Origin: Paracyclopina nana
Taxonomy: Eukaryota > Arthropoda > Copepoda > Cyclopoida > Cyclopettidae
Reading direction: 5' to 3'
Length of the DNA stretch: 64,000 nucleotides
Assembly: GCA_019096065.1 (NCBI GenBank)
Contig: JAGUCH010000002.1
Coordinates: 12,474,501-12,538,500 of the forward strand
The notes beneath the pieces were generated by a model. That model did not search any database. It worked only from the letters and a program-made list of their open reading frames with translations, and was not told where the DNA came from. Made by a program: the position numbers and the translations under genes. The first letter of the stretch is position 1. Each line of letters starts with the position of its first letter. Of the stretch, positions 27,301-33,591 are shown piece by piece.

Positions 27301-30300
27301 GGACCATCCACCAGGAACTGAAAAATGGCTTGAGGTTGGCCAGGCTGAAACAAACAAGCTTGGATAGGCAATGGTACCTGGTGTGCACTGAACCAGCTCT
27401 TGGCTGGGCCCACTGCAATCCTGGCCACCATAGAGTGGAGTGGGACTGTTGCAGGTTCTGTTTTTGGCCTTGACCCAGGTGCTACTGTCCTCAGATTCCA
27501 TGCAGAGCTCATCTGAACTCACAGTCCAGTTGGACCATCCACCTGCAACTGAAGAGCCCAACAATTAGGTCTGGAATGAGCCAGTGATGCCATGCTACTG
27601 GCATTTCTGGACACAGTACCTGGTGTGCATTTAAGCAAGGCTTCGCTTGGGCCTGCACACTGGCCGCCATAAAGAGGCGCTGGATTGTTGCATGTTCTGT
27701 TTTGGGGTTTGAGCCAAGTTCCATTCTCTGCCTCAAAACACAACTCATCTGGGCTCACTGTCCAGCCGGACCATCCACCGGGAACTGAAAATTGAGGCCT
27801 TCATGCAGAAGCAATTGCACTGCAACTACTACTAAGAATGTTACTTGGTGTGCACACAACCAACTCTGTGCTTTGCCCCACACACTGGCCTCCATATTTG
27901 GGTGCAGGATTGGTACAGGTTCTGTTTTTGGATTTGACCCAGGAGCTGTTTTCAGATTCAAAACAAGACTCATCCAGACTAACAGTCCAGCTGGACCATC
28001 CACCAGGAACTGAAAAATGGCTTGAGGTTGGCCAGGCTGAAACAAACAAGCTTGGATAGGCAATGGTACCTGGTGTGCACTGAACCAGCTCTTGGCTGGG
28101 CCCACTGCAATCCTGGCCACCATAGAGTGGAGTGGGACTGTTGCAGGTTCTGTTTTTGGCCTTGACCCAGGTGCTACTGTCCTCAGATTCCATGCAGAGC
28201 TCATCTGAGCTCACAGTCCAGTTGGACCATCCACCTGCAACTGAAGAGCCCAACAATTAGGTCTGGAATGAGCCAGTGATGCCATGCTACTGGCATTTCT
28301 GGACACAGTACCTGGTGTGCATTTAAGCAAGGCTTCGCTTGGGCCTGCACACTGGCCGCCATAAAGAGGCGCTGGATTGTTGCATGTTCTGTTTTGGGGT
28401 TTGAGCCAAGTTCCATTCTCTGCCTCAAAACACAACTCATCTGGGCTCACTGTCCAGCCGGACCATCCACCGGGAACTGAAAATTGAGGCCTTCATGCAG
28501 AAGCAATTGCACTGCAACTACTACTAAGAATGTTACTTGGTGTGCACACAACCAACTCTGTGCTTTGCCCCACACACTGGCCTCCATATTTGGGTGCAGG
28601 ATTGGTACAGGTTCTGTTTTTGGATTTGACCCAGGAGCTGTTTTCAGATTCAAAACAAGACTCATCCAGACTAACAGTCCAGCTGGACCATCCACCAGGA
28701 ACTGAAAAATGGCTTGAGGTTGGCCAGGCTGAAACAAACAAGCTTGGATAGGCAATGGTACCTGGTGTGCACTGAACCAGCTCTTGGCTGGGCCCACTGC
28801 AATCCTGGCCACCATAGAGTGGAGTGGGACTGTTGCAGGTTCTGTTTTTGGCCTTGACCCAGGTGCTACTGTCCTCAGATTCCATGCAGAGCTCATCTGA
28901 GCTCACAGTCCAGTTGGACCATCCACCTGCAACTGAAGAGCCCAACAATTAGGTCTGGAATGAGCCAGTGATGCCATGCTACTGGCATTTCTGGACACAG
29001 TACCTGGTGTGCATTTAAGCAAGGCTTCGCTTGGGCCTGCACACTGGCCGCCATAAAGAGGCGCTGGATTGTTGCATGTTCTGTTTTGGGGTTTGAGCCA
29101 AGTTCCATTCTCTGCCTCAAAACACAACTCATCTGGGCTCACTGTCCAGCCGGACCATCCACCAGGAACTGAAAATTGAGGCCTTCATACAGAAGCAATT
29201 GCACTGCAACTACTTCTAAGAATGTTACTTGGTGTGCACACAACCAACTCTGTGCTTTGCCCCACACACTGGCCTCCATATTTGGGTGCAGGATTGGTAC
29301 AGGTTCTGTTTTTGGATTTGACCCAGGAGCTGTTTTCAGATTCAAAACAAGACTCATCCAGACTAACAGTCCAGCTGGACCATCCACCAGGAACTGAAAA
29401 ATGGCTTGAGGTTGGCCAGGCTGAAACAAACAAGCTTGGATAGGCAATGGTACCTGGTGTGCACTGAACCAGCTCTTGGCTGGGCCCACTGCAATCCTGG
29501 CCACCATAGAGTGGAGTGGGACTGTTGCAGGTTCTGTTTTTGGCCTTGACCCAGGTGCTACTGTCCTCAGATTCCATGCAGAGCTCATCTGAGCTCACAG
29601 TCCAGTTGGACCATCCACCTGCAACTGAAGAGCCCAACAATTAGGTCTGGAATGAGCCAGTGATGCCATGCTACTGGCATTTCTGGACACAGTACCTGGT
29701 GTGCATTTAAGCAAGGCTTCGCTTGGGCCTGCACACTGGCCGCCATAAAGAGGCGCTGGATTGTTGCATGTTCTGTTTTGGGGTTTGAGCCAAGTTCCAT
29801 TCTCTGCCTCAAAACACAACTCATCTGGGCTCACTGTCCAGCCGGACCATCCACCAGGAACTGAAAATTGAGGCCTTCATACAGAAGCAATTGCACTGCA
29901 ACTACTTCTAAGAATGTTACTTGGTGTGCACACAACCAACTCTGTGCTTTGCCCCACACACTGGCCTCCATATTTGGGTGCAGGATTGGTACAGGTTCTG
30001 TTTTTGGATTTGACCCAGGAGCTGTTTTCAGATTCAAAACAAGACTCATCCAGACTAACAGTCCAGCTGGACCATCCACCAGGAACTGAAAAATGGCTTG
30101 AGGTTGGCCAGGCTGAAACAAACAAGCTTGGATAGGCAATGGTACCTGGTGTGCACTGAACCAGCTCTTGGCTGGGCCCACTGCAATCCTGGCCACCATA
30201 GAGTGGAGTGGGACTGTTGCAGGTTCTGTTTTTGGCCTTGACCCAGGTGCTACTGTCCTCAGATTCCATGCAGAGCTCATCTGAGCTCACAGTCCAGTTG

Positions 30301-32257
30301 GACCATCCACCTGCAACTGAAGAGCCCAACAATTAGGTCTGGAATGAGCCAGTGATGCCATGCTACTGGCATTTCTGGACACAGTACCTGGTGTGCATTT
30401 AAGCAAGGCTTCGCTTGGGCCTGCACACTGGCCGCCATAAAGAGGCGCTGGATTGTTGCATGTTCTGTTTTGGGGTTTGAGCCAAGTTCCATTCTCTGCC
30501 TCAAAACACAACTCATCTGGGCTCACTGTCCAGCCGGACCATCCACCGGGAACTGAAAATTGAGGCCTTCATGCAGAAGCAATTGCACTGCAACTACTAC
30601 TAAGAATGTTACTTGGTGTGCACACAACCAACTCTGTGCTTTGCCCCACACACTGGCCTCCATATTTGGGTGCAGGATTGGTACAGGTTCTGTTTTTGGA
30701 TTTGACCCAGGAGCTGTTTTCAGATTCAAAACAAGACTCATCCAGACTAACAGTCCAGCTCGACCATCCACCCAAAGCTTCATATTAAGTATTTTCATGG
30801 GTTATCTTTGTCTGTGTGATATGTGTTTGTTTTACTTGGGGTGCATTGAATGTGTTCCTCTGTCAATCCTTTGCATTCTAGTCCTCCATATAGTGGTTCT
30901 GGATTGTTGCATTCTCGCTTTTTTGTTTTCATCCATGTATTTCCATCTCCTTTAATGCACTGGTCATCTGCACTGATTGTCCATTGTGACCATGCTCCGT
31001 CAACTGCAAAAATTCCTTATAATTTTTTTTGTTTTTTTACTGGTGGGGCTATGCAGGAATTGTGGTATATGCAATTTAGTCTATGTTTCAAGTTGCTACA
31101 GGTATATTTCGAAATGCTCTTGCCTTGTGGGCAAACTTCCTCTTGCTTATTTTCTATTGTGGGGTTGCACATGATTCCATCATTGTCAGGTGACCATTCG
31201 TTGTAGCATTCTTTTGATCTTGATCTGATCCATAAGCTGTCCTGGGGTTTACATTCACTCCATGTTGACCAGTCACCATAGTTACCCATGTCTGAAACGT
31301 ATTAAATGCGCAAATATACTGTGGAACCCGTTAATGAAGAACGATGTTTACATTTTTTGTATGGGTTGAATTTACATTCCCTTTGACAAATGTAATAGAA
31401 ATTGTAGCTGCAATGATTGGCTTCAAACTTTATTCCATCATTTGCCCCTGCAGTCTCTCCAGGAGCATATTTAAGTCGGCCGCATGCATATCCACCCGAC
31501 CGATCAATTAACATATCTGTATTGAATGTATTGCGAAATGCATTTGGATACCACTGAGTGTTTGGCTTATCCTCCCAATATAAACGACGTGTGCTCGTTC
31601 TCTTTATGCCTAACCCAATCATTGCTTGATTATACCATAAGCCACCATTGCCTGTTTTTATCTCATATCTTAATTTATAGAAGTCCATTATTTCTTTGAA
31701 ATCCTCAGCGTTTTCTGCTTGAGCCAATCTTGCCCCAAAATTAGCACAAGATGTTACAGCACCGTCATAGTTTTTCTTTGTATCAACAAAGGCTCTGTAG
31801 ACATACTTTGAACCAGGATTCACGCCCTCAAACTGATTCTGACTACATTCTGAAAAATATAGGACATTCTGCTTAAAAACATCCAATGATAGGAAATAAA
31901 TAAAAAATAATTCCAATTAGTGGAGACTGCTTGTGAAATCTCTCGTTACCATCATAGAAATCGTCCGTGCACTCGTATTTCCTGCAATAATCCCATGTGT
32001 CCTCTGCTGTGTAGCACCACGATTTATTGTGGGCATAGTCATGTTTGCAGTTGCTTTCTGGTGCACTTCCATAGGAAACACCTCCAAAGCTAAATTGTGC
32101 TTTACATTCTATCCCATTTTCAGTTAAACCTGTAATCGACCAAATTCGTGCAAATTAAGATCTCCCATTCATTATATCTATACTTACACACGCTCGCCAC
32201 AGGTGTCCATTCAAGATTTATTGCAAGGCTTACAAGTACTCCCAATGACCATGCCAT
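9..32257 (-). CDS. Giant secreted TSP1/C-type-lectin mosaic protein (3' part beyond window)
   Basis: This appears to be one gene of about 108 exons in view. The order is signal peptide, FN2-like domain, CTLD, 37 TSP1 domains, CTLD, 41 TSP1, CTLD, 11 TSP1, CTLD, 14 TSP1, then past the left edge. The exons sum to 19,363 bp, about 6,454 codons, ending in phase 1 at position 9. Every junction examined is phase 1: TSP1 exons end in one base of a codon and the next exon supplies two. The TSP1 domains carry a WSxW motif, four cysteines and an N-R-T-C sequon, so a glycosylated extracellular protein is expected. No promoter, signal-peptide exon or FN2-like exon was found before the three internal CTLDs, which favours a single gene. 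Separate genes, or alternative ends after the last exon of each block, remain possible. Function is unknown; adhesion, matrix or immune recognition are guesses from the domain types. Confidence 0.7.
411..2425 (-). repeat. Array IV: C-A-B TSP1 units continuing to the left edge
   Basis: Exons: B 2261-2425, C 2036-2200, A 1794-1964, B 1569-1733, C 1344-1508, A 1102-1272, B 878-1042, C 653-817, A 411-581, followed by the fused exon at 9-350. One A-B intron (1043-1101) is 59 nt instead of 60. The run degenerates toward the left edge, where the unit becomes chimeric. Confidence 0.88.
2486..2881 (-). CDS. Block IV TSP1 exons E and A'
   Basis: E 2714-2881 (168 bp) and A' 2486-2656 (171 bp) lie on the 3' side of the insertion and are open and phase 1-1. 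A' here reads WSSWTVSSDDLCIES, slightly different from the other A' copies (WSNW, DDLCMES). Confidence 0.75.
2934..3939. mobile_element. 1.0-kb insertion, possible LTR-retroelement-derived fragment
   Basis: The D-E intron of block IV is interrupted by about 1,000 bp absent from the same intron in blocks II and III. GCAGCT occurs at both ends (2928-2933 and 3934-3939) and once in the empty copies, consistent with a 6-bp target duplication. On the plus strand the first ~233 bp contain a TATA-like stretch and an AATAAA, then end in CA directly before TGGCGCCCAACG (3167-3178), a primer-binding-site-like motif. This suggests an LTR-type element. I recognise no matching LTR at the other end and no gag or pol genes, so it would be an incomplete or non-autonomous (TRIM-like) fossil. 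It is younger than the block duplication. Family assignment is weak. Confidence 0.45.
3952..4116 (-). CDS. Block IV TSP1 exon D
   Basis: This 165-bp D exon follows CTLD-4. It differs from the other D copies by a Glu-to-Lys change (GMTKEL rather than GMTEEL). Its downstream intron is enlarged by the 1.0-kb insertion at 2934-3939. Confidence 0.75.
4183..4659 (-). CDS. Fourth C-type lectin domain (CTLD-4)
   Basis: A 477-bp CTLD exon differing from CTLD-2 and CTLD-3 by a Gly-to-Arg change (FANRELWF rather than FANGELWF). Splice sites and phase are the same. It heads block IV, which runs out of the window on the left. Confidence 0.85.
4660..6095 (-). other. 1,436-nt inter-block intron (copy 3)
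   Basis: Third copy of the inter-block intron, one base shorter than the others. No coding sequence or promoter was recognised. Confidence 0.7.
6096..6260 (-). CDS. F-type TSP1 exon closing block III
   Basis: Third copy of the F exon (165 bp, phase 1-1), with the 355-nt intron 6261-6615 upstream and a GTAAAT donor downstream. It matches the other two copies. Confidence 0.75.
6616..8164 (-). repeat. Array III: B plus 2 C-A-B TSP1 units
   Basis: Exons in order of transcription: B 8000-8164, C 7775-7939, A 7533-7703, B 7308-7472, C 7083-7247, A 6841-7011, B 6616-6780. These are the same units as in arrays I and II but only two full copies, so array length varies strongly between otherwise identical blocks. 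Confidence 0.9.
8225..8847 (-). CDS. Block III leading TSP1 exons D, E and A'
   Basis: D 8683-8847, E 8453-8620 and A' 8225-8395 are near-identical to the block II set. The D-E intron is two bases shorter than in block II, one of very few differences between the module copies. Confidence 0.8.
8914..9390 (-). CDS. Third C-type lectin domain (CTLD-3)
   Basis: A 477-bp CTLD exon whose translation appears the same as CTLD-2 from CGQNEFDG to CQRECQP. It has phase 1 boundaries, a TTTTCTTAG acceptor and a GTGCCT donor. It heads the shortest block, which has only two complete C-A-B units. Confidence 0.85.
9391..10827 (-). other. 1,437-nt inter-block intron (copy 2)
   Basis: Non-coding AT-rich DNA, essentially the same as 21044-22480. 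Nothing else was recognised in it. A TATAAAG near 10260 is on the plus strand and points away from the gene. Confidence 0.7.
10828..10992 (-). CDS. F-type TSP1 exon closing block II
   Basis: The 165-bp F exon matches 22481-22645. It is preceded by the same 355-nt intron (10993-11347) and followed by a GTAAAT donor. It carries WSEWTLSS and four cysteines. Confidence 0.75.
11348..19815 (-). repeat. Array II: B plus 12 tandem C-A-B TSP1 units
   Basis: This is the longest run in the window. A first B exon (19651-19815) is followed by C exons starting at 19426, 18734, 18042, 17350, 16658, 15966, 15275, 14583, 13891, 13199, 12507 and 11815. Unit length is 692 bp except for one single-base loss in a C-A intron near 15930. 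All 37 exons stay open. Shared private variants spaced 3,459 bp apart reveal a five-unit higher-order repeat inside the run (see findings). The domains encode about 2,060 residues. Confidence 0.9.
19876..20500 (-). CDS. Block II leading TSP1 exons D, E and A'
   Basis: Three exons: D 20336-20500 (165 bp, WSNWTVSPDE, NNNSTW), E 20104-20271 (168 bp, WSSWIEEPDE, GGDEC) and A' 19876-20046 (171 bp, DDLC in place of DELC). They follow the CTLD in blocks II, III and IV and are distinct from the 692-bp unit except for A', which starts the array proper. All splice phases are 1. Confidence 0.8.
20567..21043 (-). CDS. Second C-type lectin domain (CTLD-2)
   Basis: A 477-bp phase 1-1 exon encodes a full CTLD beginning CGQNEFDGVNPGSKYVYRAF and ending YHYICQRECQP. 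The region where WND would be expected reads IADNYC, and the long-loop motif is FWVDNP, so canonical calcium/sugar ligands are incomplete. No ATG-led hydrophobic segment precedes it, which supports its being an internal exon. It is nearly identical to CTLD-3 and CTLD-4. Confidence 0.85.
21044..22480 (-). other. 1,437-nt inter-block intron (copy 1)
   Basis: AT-rich sequence between the F exon and CTLD-2. I see no exon, signal peptide or coding stretch in it on either strand. It is almost base-for-base the same as 9391-10827 and 4660-6095, so it was copied together with the flanking exons. It ends in a TTTTCTTAG acceptor directly before the CTLD. Confidence 0.7.
22481..22645 (-). CDS. F-type TSP1 exon closing block I
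   Basis: A 165-bp phase 1-1 exon with WSEWTLSS, four cysteines and a MFGGGC motif instead of YGG. It is separated from the last B exon by a 355-nt intron and from the next CTLD exon by 1,437 nt. The donor is GTAAATGA; reading through it gives a stop two codons later, so intron retention would make a short alternative end. Near-identical copies close blocks II and III. Confidence 0.75.
23001..30552 (-). repeat. Array I: 11 tandem C-A-B TSP1 units (692 bp each)
   Basis: Eleven complete units without any change in length: C exons start at 30388, 29696, 29004 and so on in exact 692-bp steps to 23468. Each unit is C (165 bp), 71-nt intron, A (171 bp), 60-nt intron, B (165 bp), 60-nt intron. Core motifs are GGWSGWTVSPDE (C), GGWSNWTVSSDE (A) and GGWSSWTVSLDE (B), followed by KNRTC or QNRTC and YGG. 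All exons remain open with intact GT/AG sites. Seven consecutive units at about 26.2-30.4 kb share a single-base variant in the C-A intron, showing local homogenisation. The 33 TSP1 domains here account for about 1,840 residues. Confidence 0.9.
30613..30777 (-). CDS. First B-type TSP1 exon of block I
   Basis: This 165-bp exon is near-identical to the array B exons over its body. Its upstream edge differs: the acceptor is ATATGAAG with a poor pyrimidine tract, and the first residues are T-L-G-G-W instead of V-P-G-G-W. Homology to the repeat unit ends at this exon, so this is the left-hand (5') boundary of array I. Confidence 0.7.
30836..31003 (-). CDS. Exon 5: divergent TSP1 domain
   Basis: A 168-bp phase 1-1 exon has WSQWTIS, the usual KKRECNNPEP core and a YGG...C...IQCTP end, so four cysteines. 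It lies between the GC-donor exon and the first B-type array exon. Its acceptor is TTTTTGCAG and its donor GTAAAAC. It is not part of the 692-bp repeat and looks like an older relative of the amplified domains. Confidence 0.75.
31124..31291 (-). CDS. Exon 4: divergent TSP1 domain with a GC donor
   Basis: This 168-bp exon encodes a TSP1-like domain with WSTWSEC, RSRSKEC and EEVCPQ motifs, more similar to classical TSP1 modules than the amplified domains. The homologous splice position (Cys-x-x-G) reads CAAG followed by gcaaga, implying a GC-AG intron; that is the only donor found that restores phase 1 at the expected place. The alternative GT donors either break phase or cut the domain differently. 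Confidence 0.6.
31376..31849 (-). CDS. Exon 3: first C-type lectin domain (CTLD-1)
   Basis: A 474-bp phase 1-1 exon encodes one complete CTLD. It starts at CSQNQFEG and runs through YVYRAF, ARLAQAENAEDF and WYNQAMIGLGIK to the terminal YYICQRE. The positions of WVxxP/EPN- and WND-type calcium ligands do not carry the canonical sugar-binding residues, so calcium-dependent sugar binding is doubtful. It is clearly related to, but diverged from, the three internal CTLDs, which are nearly identical to one another. Its donor is GTAAAT, immediately after the codon for E in QRE. Confidence 0.85.
31950..32129 (-). CDS. Exon 2: fibronectin type II-like domain
   Basis: A 180-bp phase 1-1 exon encodes about 60 residues with the pattern FSFGGVSYG, then C, then WCYT, then WDYC and a final C before an acidic tail. 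The F-x-F-G-x-x-Y and WC...W-x-YC spacing resembles fibronectin type II (collagen-binding) modules, but the match is by eye and the cysteine spacing is not fully canonical. The exon occurs once; the downstream blocks lack it. Flanks are a GTAACG donor and a TTACAG acceptor. Confidence 0.5.
32188..32257 (-). CDS. Exon 1: start codon and signal peptide of the TSP1/CTLD gene
   Basis: The first coding exon is 70 bp and begins MAWSLGVLVSLAINLEW, a short hydrophobic stretch ending in a small-residue region (PVASV) that suits signal-peptidase cleavage. It ends in phase 1 before a strong GTAAGTAT donor. A pyrimidine-rich stretch ending in CAG lies just upstream of the ATG, so a 5' untranslated exon may precede it. 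This is the only signal-peptide-like exon found in the whole repeat region. Confidence 0.7.
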
Positions 32258-33591
32258 GGTTAACTGCAAGGACAACTAATAAATATTTGCCAATGCCTTT
32301 TTCAGCGCATAACTACAATGCATCAAAAATGCATCGTGTTTTCAGCTCAAATCATATGGCAACACTTTCTGAAAGTTTGAAATGCTGCAAAAATATATTC
32401 TAAATAAAAGTTTGGAGTGTGCATTCACTATCATAAGTGTGTTATTAAAAATAAATATTCTTTCTTGCTGAATGTTTGCATCAGTTCAACCTGAGATTAT
32501 GGAATAGAGCCTATTTGATGCACTAGTAATGAAGCAGTTATCTGGCTAACGATATAATTACTTGCTCAATGTTAAGGGTAACAATGGTCTAATTACAAAA
32601 GTATTCCGAGTCAAATTTATTATGCCCACTATATCACCAAAAGTTGGAAGGCTTTTGAAATTGTTTCTGAGCGTAATGCAATAAATTGTTTGGCAACTTA
32701 ATGAATAAACTATATTAATGTACAGCCTGATTTTCATAGAATTTAGATACATTTAACATAAGCGATAATAATTAAAAATCAGCTGTATTTATATGCTAGT
32801 TGCAGCAACTTCTAACTAAGATATTGTGCAATGTTCGCTTATAAAGGAAACTGCGTTTCTTTTAGATCGTTTTCACCAACTGATTAGTTAATATGAGTTT
32901 GATGTGTTTTGAAGCTTTGACCTGGAATTTCATAGTAGGATGTCGTTCGAGCTCTAGGAAACGAGGTATACGTGAACACCCTAAGAATTGACACAATAAT
33001 ATTTGCTGCGTTCTGAATTTTTCAACAACCCTGACTTTACTCATCGGTCCAAGCGCAAGCCAATGATTGCATTTGTGAAAAAGATCAATTATGCATGATT
33101 GCACACGACATATCTTTTTGAAAAGCATTAATAGGAAAAAAATACACTAGTAATTGATATCACAAGTAAAGTTTTCAAGCATCTTGATGGCATTTAGAGC
33201 TCATAATGGCTGCAAGTTGAAGTGGAACTTCCAGGATAGCTATGGAACTCCCCATCTTCATTGAGCAAATCTGAAACATTCAAAGAAATATAATCAGAAC
33301 AGACAGAGATAAATGATCTCTACTTTATGGTTAGTACTTGATTTCGGCAAACTATTGAGGCAGGACCTGCGTGATTTTATTGAACATACTGAGAGGGTAT
33401 TTCAGTAAGACATACATACATATTTGTACATGCACACAGTGTTGTTGCTCTACTAGTAAAAGTGGTAGCTCATGAGCCTAATCTTGAAAGACCCTAAACG
33501 CTAAAAGTAGAAGTAATTATTTCCTTTTTTTGGGGGGGAGGAGGGAGATATTTTTTTGCTTTATGTACTTTGTGTGAAAGAATGAATTTTT
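32258..33591. other. Intergenic region upstream of the TSP1/CTLD gene
   Basis: About 1.3 kb of AT-rich sequence between the start of the minus-strand TSP1/CTLD gene and the stop of the minus-strand BCAS3-like gene. It should hold the promoter of the former and the 3' UTR of the latter. I recognised no further exon, RNA gene or repeat. Confidence 0.5.

Noticed and set aside
6616-30552. Regularly spaced repeats resembling a CRISPR or satellite array
   Set aside because: The unit is 692 bp with open, spliced coding exons and no variable spacers, in an animal genome. It is a coding tandem repeat.
825-30955. Many plus-strand open frames of 70-130 codons repeating through the TSP1 arrays
   Set aside because: They are antisense shadows of the minus-strand TSP1 exons. 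They cross minus-strand introns, carry no domain signature, and repeat only because the DNA does.
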